Shown in pieces: positions 40,701 to 48,919 of a stretch of DNA of 64,000 bases. The notes under the pieces were generated by a model. It searched no databases and was not told the DNA's origin. It was given only the letters and a program-made list of their open reading frames with translations. The stretch comes from PFJX01 sp964466195. Its GTDB lineage: Bacteria > Pseudomonadota > Gammaproteobacteria > Burkholderiales > Thiobacillaceae. The translations under genes were made by a program, and so were the position numbers. The DNA lies in the NCBI GenBank assembly GCA_964466195.1, contig CAYXMQ010000003.1, positions 124,001 through 188,000 on the forward strand, read 5' to 3'. Position 1 is the first letter of the stretch, and every line of letters begins with the position of its first letter.

Positions 40701-41993
40701 TCAAGGCTTGTTGATTACGGGCAGTCGGGCGATGTCGGGCCACTCCAAGGGCGTGACCGCATAGGTGTCGACGTTGATGAGGGCGAGGACGGGGGCCTCG
40801 CGGACGTAGTAGGCATCCGCATCCGTTGGGGGCCGATCCAGCTTGGGGTACTGCTTTTTCGTGAAATAGAACCGGCGCATTGGATCGTGCGCGCCGTTCT
40901 TGAACAGGGTCGTACCGGTTACCGCGACGGCGGTGTCACCTTGTCGGTTGAGGTCGGCGTCGGCGCGTTGGATCGGTCCCGTTTTGAAGAAGCGGGGCTT
41001 TGCCTGCAGTGTTGTCGCATCAACAAACCCAAGCCAGCTTCCCGTGAGCAACCCGCGTTCCCTGTGGTGCATATAGGGAAGGCCGATGTTGGCCTTCTCC
41101 CGGCCCATCCGGTCGGTGGTCACCAACTTGTAGGTCTCGCTTGCGCGGTCGTAGAAGAAGCAATTCGCCGCCCAGCCCGGCACCGGGTGGACGAGTGGCT
41201 GCTGGGTGACCGGGTCGCGCAGGTAGGTCTCGTCGTTGAGGGCGCAGAAGAACAGCGTCTTGCCGTCCACCGTGTAGCGCGGCGCGGTCAGGTCGGCGAT
41301 GAAGCGCACGCCGTAGGGTTTGCCCGGCGCGGACTCCATCGACTCGACCAGGGGCGTCTCCCCGCCGCCGGCGAGGTCGTATTCGTAGACGCTGACCGAG
41401 CCGAAGGGACGTCCGCTGGCCAGCTTGCCGGTGGTCTTGATGCGCCAGTAGGTGAGCCGCCGGTCGTCGGCGGTGAAGTGCGCGCGCCGCGCCAGGCCGA
41501 CCGGCAGCAAGTGGATCGGACCGCCCTCGGCCGCCATGGTGGCGAGCTGCCCGTAACCGTCGTTGCACTGCTTGCGGTCCGGGCTGCACGCGGCCTGGCT
41601 GAACGCCAGGGTCCGGCCGTCGTGGGAATAGCTCGGCCGGAAGTAGCTGACGCCGTCCTCCTGGTTGGGCAGCAGGCGCCAGTCCCGGGTGGCGATGTCG
41701 TACTGCACCATGCGGCAGTAATAGGGGGCGTCGCCACGACAGAAGTTGAGCACCAGGCGCGTGCCGTCCGGGTGGAAGCGGGCCTGCACCGGGAACCAGT
41801 CGGTTTCCGGGACGAAGCCCGCAGCGGGCTTGGCGGGGGGCGGGGTATCCGGCAGTTCGATGAACGGCCCGCCGTAGTGGCCGAAGCGCGGCGGCGTGGG
41901 GACGCAGGCGACCAGCGCCGCCAGGCTCGCGAGCGCCAGGCCTGCCGCCAGCAGGCGCGTGATGCGGCTGCCCAAAAACGGGGTTGGCGTCAT
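40701..41993 (-). CDS. Lipoprotein with TolB/PD40-like beta-propeller
   Basis: A 430-residue lipoprotein. A signal peptide with lipobox LVAC lies near residue 30, then a Pro-rich linker. Repeated PD40-type units follow, such as QARFHPDGTRLVLNF, RPSYSHDGRTLAFSQ and HFTADDRRLTYWRI. Paired cysteines are present. Such propellers scaffold periplasmic complexes; the partner is unknown. ATG 41993 was chosen because GAGG lies seven bases upstream; another ATG is five codons earlier. The gene sits beside a decayed transposase. Confidence 0.75.
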   Translation of the reverse strand: MTPTPFLGSRITRLLAAGLALASLAALVACVPTPPRFGHYGGPFIELPDTPPPAKPAAGFVPETDWFPVQARFHPDGTRLVLNFCRGDAPYYCRMVQYDIATRDWRLLPNQEDGVSYFRPSYSHDGRTLAFSQAACSPDRKQCNDGYGQLATMAAEGGPIHLLPVGLARRAHFTADDRRLTYWRIKTTGKLASGRPFGSVSVYEYDLAGGGETPLVESMESAPGKPYGVRFIADLTAPRYTVDGKTLFFCALNDETYLRDPVTQQPLVHPVPGWAANCFFYDRASETYKLVTTDRMGREKANIGLPYMHHRERGLLTGSWLGFVDATTLQAKPRFFKTGPIQRADADLNRQGDTAVAVTGTTLFKNGAHDPMRRFYFTKKQYPKLDRPPTDADAYYVREAPVLALINVDTYAVTPLEWPDIARLPVINKP

Positions 41994-42075
41994 TTGCGGC
42001 CTCGCCATGAAAGAGCGCCAATCAAAGGGTCAATCAAAGGGGCCAGCATCACATTGGTTTTCATCATCTCTCCCG

Positions 42076-42632
42076 TCAGAACCCGAAAGCCGTCAGCTCG
42101 TCTCGCGTCTTCGAGTTGCTTTCCTGCGTCTTCATCGGCTTGCCGCGCCGCGCCTGGGTCCGCCTCACTCCTGTCGCTGCGCAGGTCATCTGCGTGAACC
42201 GCTCGTTGCCAAGCGGCTGTCCTTGCGCAATGGCCAGGCGGATTGTCGCCGATCGCTTCATCATCGAGATGGCTGCGAAACAGAACACGGTAGGGCGCCC
42301 GCCGTGATTCATCAGCCAGCCCCCGCGAACGGTAGAGCGGATGCTCGCTGATCCGCGGGTCGTTCCGCCCCAGTCCATTGTGACAGTAGCTGGACCGGCG
42401 GAATTCGTCGGGTCGTTGTCCATACCGGCACGCACGGGGTTGAGTTCGATGTAGCGCATGCCGGTGAGCAGGTCGGTTTCGGCCTGGATGACGCTGGATT
42501 TGTAGCGGCCTTACCACAGGCTGCCGGTCCGAGGGATTGCATGCGTTTGGCGAGCCCGCTCGCGGTTTGGGGGGTGACGAGCAGGTGGACGTGGTGGGTC
42601 ATGAGCACGTAGGCATGAATGGCGCAGCGGTA
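42076..42632 (-). pseudogene. Decayed REP-associated tyrosine transposase (RAYT, Y1_Tnp family)
   Basis: Pieces of one RAYT protein lie in order but in different frames. The HUH motif region YRCAIHAYVLMTHHVHLLVTP ends at about MQSL. Next comes RTGSLW followed by a TAA where GAA (Glu) is expected, then GRYKSSVIQAETDLLTGM and RYIELNPVRAGM. A shift leads to SEHPLYRSRGLADESRR, then back to the first frame in IRLAIAQGQPLGNERF and GVRRTQARRGKP. A small deletion, a nonsense codon and two compensating frameshifts make it non-functional. RAYTs normally mobilise REP sequences. Confidence 0.85.
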
Positions 42633-43232
42633 ATCGACAAACCTGATTTGTTCGTGATTGGGTAGGTGGGCGGGCTGGAGGCTTACGAAGTAGCCGCCGC
42701 TGATCGTGCCATTGGCAATGGGCAGGCTGTTGTATATCTGCGCGTCCAGCCCGTTGCGCACGGCAAAGCTTTGCGCCATACCCCCACCCAAGCTATGGCC
42801 GACGGCGATGATCTGGAAGTCGGGGTAGCTGAGCTGGAGCGTTTCCAGCGCCACTTGGGCCTGAGACTGAATCTTGGCGAATTCTGAGGCACCGCCGTTT
42901 GCAAAGTCGGATATCCAGTTGCTGGTCGCGTCGGAGCCTTTGAAGGAGATGGCGATTTGGTTTTCTTGTTGATTAATGAAAACGGAGAAGCTGTTTTCAA
43001 CCGTGCCGTTGATATCACCGCCGGCATGCTGGAGGTTGTAGCCGGTGCCAAGGGACGACACGAGCGAGTTGCCGGCTTCGTTGTTCGGCGAGTCGATGGA
43101 TACCCACTTCTCGCCCAGCGTCGCCTTGAGGTCGGCGGGGTTCGTCTTGCTCCGGTCGTAACCGTAATACGCCAGCACCATCCCGGTCTGTTCATTGAGT
43201 CTGGCCGTGGTGGTAATCGGAGTCATGGTCAT
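42633..43232 (-). pseudogene. Class 3 lipase, 3' end replaced by transposase sequence
   Basis: The first about 198 codons encode an alpha/beta-hydrolase of the lipase_3 type. It has ENQIAISFKGSDATSNWISDF before the elbow and nucleophile Ser147 in VGHSLGGGMA. After about residue 195 the frame runs straight into RAYT sequence, so the catalytic Asp and His and the rest of the lipase are lost. GGGAG is placed well before ATG 43232, so a truncated product may still be made. The chimeric open frame continues to 42312. Confidence 0.8.
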
Positions 43233-43259
43233 GTCGTTCTCCCTTGTTGATTCAATGGG

Positions 43260-43976
43260 TTAGCTGCCAAAAGGCCGGCATTGACGAAGCGCCGCTTGAT
43301 ACTTCGGGCTGGCTTCACAGGCGTCTCGCTTTTGTTTCCAGTAGTCCCTCAACGCCTCGTCCTTCGGGTAGACGTAGCCGTCACGGAACGCCAGCCAGGG
43401 CTTTGTTGCAGCAACAACAGGCGTTAAGCAGCGTTTGTTAAAGCGAGGGAATATGTAGGGTGTGTAGTACCAGCATTGCTTTTGGCTGGCCCGTTCAATG
43501 CGTTTCAGGCCGTCTTGCATGATGGTGGCGCGCGAGTCGTATTTCGCCACGATGCCGTCATCCCAGCGGTGGGTGTCGGACCCCGCGAAGAACTGCCTGA
43601 GCCCGAGCATGATCTGCGCATCGACAGACCCTTTCTCTGCCGCCACGGTGTACATCTGCGTCAGGACTTGCTGGTCTTGGATGGGGGCGTCGACCATCCC
43701 GTCTTCATTGGCCTTGACCCACAGGTAATCCCCCATCGGGTCACCCTTGGCCTGGAGCGCCTTGACCCATTGCAGATGGGCTGCCACCAGGTCGGAGAGC
43801 CGGCTGCGATACTGGTCTTGGTCAATCTTGTTAGCGACGTTGATTGTCGTCCCGACCACGGTGCCGCAGCCGGAGAGTATTGAAGCAAACAGCAGGGCAA
43901 GGAGTGGCAGGAACTTGATTTTCCGTTGTTTCGTTTCCTGGGGTTGTCCGCTGACCAATTGTGTTACTGCTTTCAT
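43260..43976 (-). CDS. Lipoprotein, Sel1-like
   Basis: A 238-residue protein with a signal peptide (FLPLLALLFASILSGC) and lipobox cysteine near residue 36. The mature part contains a short Sel1/TPR-like stretch (YTVAAEKGSVDAQIMLGLRQFFAG) and four more cysteines in the C-terminal 80 residues (CWYYTPYIFPRF, RCLTP, DACEASP, LRQC). It lies 27 bp upstream of the broken lipase on the same strand, so it could once have been the lipase's chaperone or immunity partner. ATG 43976 follows TTGGAGG; 63 earlier codons in frame look non-coding. Confidence 0.7.
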   Translation of the reverse strand: MKAVTQLVSGQPQETKQRKIKFLPLLALLFASILSGCGTVVGTTINVANKIDQDQYRSRLSDLVAAHLQWVKALQAKGDPMGDYLWVKANEDGMVDAPIQDQQVLTQMYTVAAEKGSVDAQIMLGLRQFFAGSDTHRWDDGIVAKYDSRATIMQDGLKRIERASQKQCWYYTPYIFPRFNKRCLTPVVAATKPWLAFRDGYVYPKDEALRDYWKQKRDACEASPKYQAALRQCRPFGS

Positions 43977-44340
43977 GCCGCTTTCCTCCAACGCGGGAAC
44001 AGTGCGGGAACAGGGGACAAGGGAACAGCGGACAGACCACGGTTTTTTCCATACATTTGAACAACGCCCTGTTTTCCTGTTCTCGCATCGGCTGCGGCCC
44101 GGATTTTCCGTGGTGTGTTGGCCGCTGTTTTTGGTGATTGAGATTTCGGACAGGAATCTACTCAAGCCGATTCGGGCGGTCTATATGACGAAAGATATGT
44201 CCGCCGCCTAGGCCGGGCGGCGGGGTCGGTTTGGTGCGGTTTTTCGGCGCCGCTAGCTTGCCGAGCCGGGGCCATTTGGGATAAATGGCCGGCGCGGCGT
44301 TGGGGCGGGTGAGGGAGGGGGCAAGCTGCGTTCGGCCGGA

Positions 44341-45177
44341 TCATCCGGCTTGAGCCAGGAAACGGCTATGGCACCAGCCGACCAGGTCCATCACGCCGCT
44401 GACCGTGTCCAGTACATCCACGCGCCACCAGAGGCCCTGTTGTTCGAGCACGGCCAGTTTGACGCCGGCCGGCAACGGGCTGCCGGGCAGCACGGCGAAC
44501 TCGGTGCCGGGGCCGGCGCGTACATTCAGTTGGGCGAGCGTGACGTAGCGTTCGAGCGTGTCGTTGGCGCGGCCCATCAGACGGGCGCGGAAGCTGTCCA
44601 TCGGAAAGGCGGGCCCGGGGTCGGCTTTGCGCCCGGGGGCGATGTCGTCATGCCCGAGCACGTCCTTCAGGACGTACTTCTGCATCAGCAACAAGCCGAC
44701 CGCTCCGGCCGCTTCGATTTGCGCTTCGCTGTATTCGTGCCAGCCGCGCGGCGGCGTTCCCGGCTTGTCCTGTTTGTGGTTGGCGACCAGTACGTCGTCG
44801 TCGGCATAGGCCCGCTTGCTGACGGCCGAAATCCAGCGGCTGCCGGCGCGCTCCAGCTTGCCGGCGTTGTCCAGCTCGATGCCGATGGAGAAGTTATTCA
44901 AGCCGCTGCGTCCCGCCCATTCCGACTGGCCGGCGTGCCAGGCGATGCGGTTGAACGGCGCCAGTTGGGTGATGCGGCCATCGCGGCCGATCAGCAGATG
45001 CGCCGCCGCTCTCGCGGCCGGATTGCACATCCAGCTGACTGAGCCTTCGGCGCTGCTGCCGGCGGTGTAGTGGATGACCAGATACTCCGGCGCCATCACG
45101 CCGCTCTTGTTGGGCGTCTCGATATAGCGGACCGGGTTGCCGTCGTCGGCGATCAAACGGTGGTTGCTGATTTTCAT
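44341..45177 (-). CDS. N-acetylmuramoyl-L-alanine amidase with SH3b domain
   Basis: A 278-residue amidase_2/PGRP enzyme. Zinc ligands are recognisable in EYLVIHYTAG (first His) and LGHDDIAPGRKADPGPAF (second His, with the conserved Lys/Asp). The insert AWHAGQSEWAGRSGLNNFSIGIEL is typical. A C-terminal bacterial SH3 domain (about 215-275, LNVRAGPGTEF) binds peptidoglycan. No signal peptide is evident, so it may be phage-derived, recycled in the cytoplasm, or exported otherwise. AAAGGAAGG supports ATG 45177 over the one seven codons upstream. Confidence 0.88.
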   Translation of the reverse strand: MKISNHRLIADDGNPVRYIETPNKSGVMAPEYLVIHYTAGSSAEGSVSWMCNPAARAAAHLLIGRDGRITQLAPFNRIAWHAGQSEWAGRSGLNNFSIGIELDNAGKLERAGSRWISAVSKRAYADDDVLVANHKQDKPGTPPRGWHEYSEAQIEAAGAVGLLLMQKYVLKDVLGHDDIAPGRKADPGPAFPMDSFRARLMGRANDTLERYVTLAQLNVRAGPGTEFAVLPGSPLPAGVKLAVLEQQGLWWRVDVLDTVSGVMDLVGWCHSRFLAQAG

Positions 45178-45555
45178 GCTGGCCTTCCTTTCGCTCATGG
45201 TTCGGGTTGGGGTTCGCGTCGTGCTTCATGTCCTGCCGCCGGCGGCTTGCTGTGCCTGGCCGCGGCTGCAGATAGGGCTCGCGGCGGCCCGTCATTTCCC
45301 GCAAGCCGCGTGCCAATTCGCCGTGCATGCTTGGCCGCGCGTCTGCACGAATCGGCGCAGCGGAATGCAGCTCGGGCGGGTGGTCTGCGACCCGGGCGAG
45401 CGTTTTTTCCGGCGCCGCGGCGGGTCGAAAATGACCCGAAAAGGGCGCGCCGTTAGAAACCGCAGCGGCCAGTGCCGCCGCCGCAGAAGCAGGTATACAG
45501 TCCGCGCAACGTGCCCGGCACGTTGACTCGAACATCAACCTATCAGGAGACCCGC
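45178..45555. other. GC-rich intergenic region between amidase and sod
   Basis: About 380 bases. Open frames on both strands (for example a 129-codon one on +) lack a ribosome-binding site and have Arg/Cys-heavy shadow composition. Just before sod there is an inverted repeat, CGTGCC-CGGCACG (45506-45520). No other structure recognised. Confidence 0.4.
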
Positions 45556-46254
45556 ATGCAACCCACTGTCTACTCCCGCCGTGACTTCCTCACCGCCGCC
45601 GCCGCCCTGGCCGCGGCCCCGCTGGTCGGCGCGCCGTCCATCGCCCGCGCCGCCAGTCCGCACGTATTGCCGCCGCTGCCCTATGGCGAGGCCGCGCTGG
45701 AACCGGTGATCTCCGCGCGCACGATCGGCTTCCACTACGGCAAGCACCATCAGGGCTATCTGAACAATCTGAACAAGCTGGTGGCCGGTACCGACATGGC
45801 CGACATGAGCCTGGAGAAGATCATCCTGGCCACGGCCGGCGCACCGGAGAAAGCAGGCGTGTTCAATAACGCCGCCCAGGTCTGGAACCACACGTTTTAC
45901 TGGGCCAGCATGAAGCCGAATTGCGGCGGCAAACCCAAAGGCGCGCTGGCGCAGAAGATCGATGCGGATTTCGGCGGTTATGACGCGATGCGCAAGGAAC
46001 TGGCCGCCGCGGCCGGCGGCCAGTTCGGCAGCGGCTGGGCCTGGCTGGTGATGGAGGCCGGCAAGCTCAAGGTCGTGAAAACCGGCAATGCCGATAACCC
46101 GCTCAGCAAAGGCATGCAGCCGCTGTTGACCATCGACGTGTGGGAACACGCCTACTACCTGGATTACCAGAATCGCCGCGCCGACTACGTCAATGCCGTG
46201 CTCGACAAGCTGATCAACTGGGATTTCGCCGCGGAAAACCTCGCGCAGCTATGA
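45556..46254 (+). CDS. sodB: Tat-exported iron-type superoxide dismutase
   Basis: A 232-residue Fe/Mn-SOD fold with metal ligands in FHYGKHH, WNHTFYW and DVWEHAYYLDY. AAQVWNHTFYW and GGQFGSGWAWL favour the iron type. Unlike ordinary SodB, the chain begins with a twin-arginine signal peptide (SRRDFLTAAAALAAAPLVGA, about residues 8-27) ending in an ARAA cut. The enzyme should fold and load metal in the cytoplasm and then act in the periplasm. ATG 45556 has AGGAG at the right distance. A strong hairpin follows the stop. Confidence 0.9.
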   Translation: MQPTVYSRRDFLTAAAALAAAPLVGAPSIARAASPHVLPPLPYGEAALEPVISARTIGFHYGKHHQGYLNNLNKLVAGTDMADMSLEKIILATAGAPEKAGVFNNAAQVWNHTFYWASMKPNCGGKPKGALAQKIDADFGGYDAMRKELAAAAGGQFGSGWAWLVMEAGKLKVVKTGNADNPLSKGMQPLLTIDVWEHAYYLDYQNRRADYVNAVLDKLINWDFAAENLAQL

Positions 46255-46267
46255 GGGTGTTGGTCTA

Positions 46268-46298
46268 GCCAGTCGGCCGCTTGATGCGGCCGGCTGGC
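46268..46298 (+). terminator. Strong hairpin after sodB
   Basis: The 13-base arms GCCAGTCGGCCGC and GCGGCCGGCTGGC pair fully (one T-G wobble) around TTGAT. There is no T-run, so it may stabilise the 3' end or assist Rho-dependent ending. Confidence 0.55.
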
Positions 46299-46391
46299 AG
46301 GTGGCTGCTGCGCTTACGCCGGGCTGTCGCTGGCCGGTATCGGGTTGCCGGATGTAAGCCGAAACGAGGCGGAATAAGGTCGGCGCGCCGG

Positions 46392-47153
46392 TCAGTGGTT
46401 TTTCAGCAGCGCCAGCACCCCGGACTCAAACGTCTGCGCGCGCGAGGCGGAGGCTACGGAGGCGATGACTTTCTTGCCGGCGGCCACGGCTTCGATGAAT
46501 TCCGTCCGGCCGTGGCTATCGTTGATGCGGGCATAGAGGGGGGATTGCTTGCCCACCAGCGAGGCGATGACTTCCAGGGCATGGCCTTTGGCGCTTTCGA
46601 TGCCGTTCATCTGGGCATGAGGTGCGGCCGGGAGCGGCTCCAAATCCGGCAGATTCAGGATGGCGAAGACGCCGCGCTCGAACTCGCCGGCCTGCGCCGA
46701 GGAGGCCACCGCCGCCAGCAGCTTTCTGCTGTGGCTGATGGCGGCGATGAAGGCATCGCCATCCTGGGCCGCCAGCACCCGCGCGTATAGCGGAGACTGT
46801 TCCCCGACCAGGCTCGTCAGTACGGCGAGGGCGTGGTGGCGGGCGGCCTCCAGGCGGGAGCCGCGCAGCACACGCAGCGCGCTGCCGACATCAGGCGGCG
46901 GGGGGGCGTTGCCGATAGGCGCGGCAGGCGTACTGCCGTGTTTGACCTGGCCGATGAAGCCGTCTTCCCAAAGCTGCTCGAGAATGGCCTCGAATTCCTG
47001 GCAGGACGGCAGCTTGAGTTTGAGTTCAGCCACGCTGATCGCTTCGCCAATGAGAAACAGTACCTGCCGCTGGCGCAGCTTCAGCGTGCGTTGGTCGCCC
47101 AGTAGTTCCGCCCGGCCTTTTTCGGTGCGGGCAAAGCAAAGATGCTGATCCAT
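46392..47153 (-). CDS. Uncharacterised protein with a tandemly duplicated C-terminal domain
   Basis: A 253-residue protein. Residues 1-68 resemble a small winged-helix-like domain seen at the start of various proteobacterial proteins (ARTEKGRAELLG, then LEQLWEDGFI). A Pro-rich linker follows. Residues 105-168 and 189-252 are two copies of one 64-residue domain; both contain HALxVxxSLVGxQSPLYAR followed by an FIxA--xxxKxxxAxVAS-A block. ATG 47153 begins this conserved domain; the 38 codons before it are not supported. Family unknown; a regulatory or partner-binding role is a guess. Confidence 0.65.
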   Translation of the reverse strand: MDQHLCFARTEKGRAELLGDQRTLKLRQRQVLFLIGEAISVAELKLKLPSCQEFEAILEQLWEDGFIGQVKHGSTPAAPIGNAPPPPDVGSALRVLRGSRLEAARHHALAVLTSLVGEQSPLYARVLAAQDGDAFIAAISHSRKLLAAVASSAQAGEFERGVFAILNLPDLEPLPAAPHAQMNGIESAKGHALEVIASLVGKQSPLYARINDSHGRTEFIEAVAAGKKVIASVASASRAQTFESGVLALLKNH

Positions 47154-47384
47154 GCGGCTCCTCCCATTTTGTGGACTTCGTTTTCTAGCCGCCGACGATT
47201 CCAAGCTTCGACAGGCTGCCATGTGGCGGCGATGTTGCTGCCGAGTCGGGCAGCCTGTCAAACCCAATAACAGCGTAACCCCCTCAGTTTTTTCCGTATT
47301 TTCTAGGGGTTGCTACGGCAGGAAGCAAGATTGGGCCAGCGACGGTTGCCGCCGGCTTGCCAACGTTCGTATCGAGGCGACAGC

Positions 47385-47612
47385 TCAGCGCGAATACAGC
47401 ACATGCCGATCGGCATTGATGCGGCGATGCACCAGGCCTTGCGCCTCCAGACGCGCCAGCGCCGACTGCACGCTGCGGGTGTCGACGCACCATCTAGCCG
47501 GCAGCCACCATTTGGCGATGCCTTCTACTGTGTCGGCGGCATCCGGATGGCTATGCAGGTAGCGCAGGATGGCATCGACGATTTCAGTGAGGTGCTGGTC
47601 CTGCGGTTGCAT
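47385..47612 (-). CDS. Small winged-helix-type protein
   Basis: A 75-residue protein, MQPQDQHLTEIVDAILRYL then SVQSALARLEAQGLVHRR, the helix pattern of a winged-helix DNA-binding domain: a first helix, a DAADTVEGIAKWWL segment, a recognition helix and a wing with RHVLYS. Its length suits a whole small regulator. It lies between the duplicated-domain protein and the AAA+ regulator on the same strand. Confidence 0.6.
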   Translation of the reverse strand: MQPQDQHLTEIVDAILRYLHSHPDAADTVEGIAKWWLPARWCVDTRSVQSALARLEAQGLVHRRINADRHVLYSR

Positions 47613-47795
47613 GTCACACCCCTCGGCGACGTGAGGCATGCGCTTACGCAACCTGTATGCCAAGCCAGGAAAAGACTTAACTGGCTTTTAAATCAGTATG
47701 TTGATTGAAGCCTGCTTGGCTGCGGCGGGGTGCGCCGGACCCGGTCTTATCGGGTTGCGGCGTGGCGGCGGGTCAGTAGCGCCCCAGGCAAGTCA

Positions 47796-48803
47796 CTAGG
47801 CGCCTCGGAAGCAGCCGGGTTCGATGCAGTACTTTTTCAGCAACTTGCCCAGGGCGCGGCGTTCCTTGCCGGCCAGACGCGCGGCCTGCGTGACGTTGCC
47901 GGCGCTGGCGCGCATCAGGCGGATCAGGTGGTGGCGTTCGAAGGCCTGTAGCGTGGCTTGTTTGGCCGCGTTGAAATTGAGCGTGTCGGGATGGACGCCG
48001 AGCTGCGTCTGGCGGCGATCGGCTTTTTGCCGCCGCTCGGATTCGGGGAGCGGGTCGCGAATCAAAATGTCGGGGCCGTCGCACATCAGGAACTCGCGCT
48101 GAATGCGGTTCTGCAATTCGCGCACGTTGCCGGGCCAGGGCTGGCGCGGCAGCCAGGCCAGCGTGTCCGGATGCAGGTCGAGACGGGTCATGTTGTAGCG
48201 GCAGGCGGCCTCGGCGATGAAATGGCGCGCCAGCAGGATGACGTCATTGCCGCGTGCGCGCAGCGGCGGCGCGGTCAGTTCCATGACATTCAGACGGTAG
48301 TGCAAGTCGGCGCGGAATCGCCCCTGCTGGATGAGCGCCTGCAGATCGACATTGCTGGCCGCCAGTATGCGGACATCGGCGGATTCCTGTCGGCTGCCGC
48401 CCAGCGGGCGATAGTTTCCGTCCTGCAGAAAGCGCAGCAGGCTGATCTGGGCTTTCGGCGACAAGGCGTCGATCTCGTCCAGGAACAGCGTGCCGCCTTC
48501 GGCCTGGGCGATGAGCCCGCTGTGGCTGTCGCGCGCGTCGGTGTAAGCGCCTTTGCTGTGCCCGAACAGTTCGTTTTCGAGCAGAGGGTCGGGCAGGGCG
48601 CCGCAATTGACCGGTATGAACGGCTTGTCGCTGCGCCTGCCCTGATAGTGAATGGCGCGAGCGGCCAGTTCCTTGCCGCTGCCGGTCTCGCCGGTAATCA
48701 GCACGGTCGCGTCGTAGCCGGCAATCTTGGCGATGGCCGCCAGCATGTCCTGAAAAACTTCGGACTCTCCGATCAATCCATTGGGTTGCGGCTGTCTGGC
48801 CAT
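47796..48803 (-). CDS. NtrC-family AAA+ regulator with altered GAFTGA loop
   Basis: A 335-residue protein with no receiver or other sensor domain before the AAA+ module. Walker A GETGSGKE lies at 38-45 and Walker B TLFLDEID near 106-113. The sigma-54 contact loop, normally GAFTGA, reads GAYTDA at 85-90. A C-terminal Fis-type helix-turn-helix follows (GNVTQAARLAGKERRALGKLL). Changes of the loop's second Gly usually weaken sigma-54 remodelling, so the protein may regulate differently, as some TyrR-like members do. AGGAGGG precedes ATG 48803. Target unknown. Confidence 0.82.
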   Translation of the reverse strand: MARQPQPNGLIGESEVFQDMLAAIAKIAGYDATVLITGETGSGKELAARAIHYQGRRSDKPFIPVNCGALPDPLLENELFGHSKGAYTDARDSHSGLIAQAEGGTLFLDEIDALSPKAQISLLRFLQDGNYRPLGGSRQESADVRILAASNVDLQALIQQGRFRADLHYRLNVMELTAPPLRARGNDVILLARHFIAEAACRYNMTRLDLHPDTLAWLPRQPWPGNVRELQNRIQREFLMCDGPDILIRDPLPESERRQKADRRQTQLGVHPDTLNFNAAKQATLQAFERHHLIRLMRASAGNVTQAARLAGKERRALGKLLKKYCIEPGCFRGA

Positions 48804-48919
48804 TTCATTCCCTCCTGATGCAGGCATGCATGGCTGCCTGGGCTGTTCTGTCTCTATACGCTAGCAAATCAAGCGGCTATCGGCCAGCGTGCAGATATGG
48901 CAGCGACCCGGCGAATGGT

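Noticed and set aside
45137..45526. 129-codon + frame with a hydrophobic start before sodB
   Set aside because: Overlaps the amidase start antisense, Arg/Cys-rich, no ribosome-binding site.
47796..48803. Assignment as a PEP-CTERM-type sigma-54 regulator (PrsR)
   Set aside because: It has no receiver domain and no exosortase genes next to it; only an NtrC-type AAA+ protein is supported.
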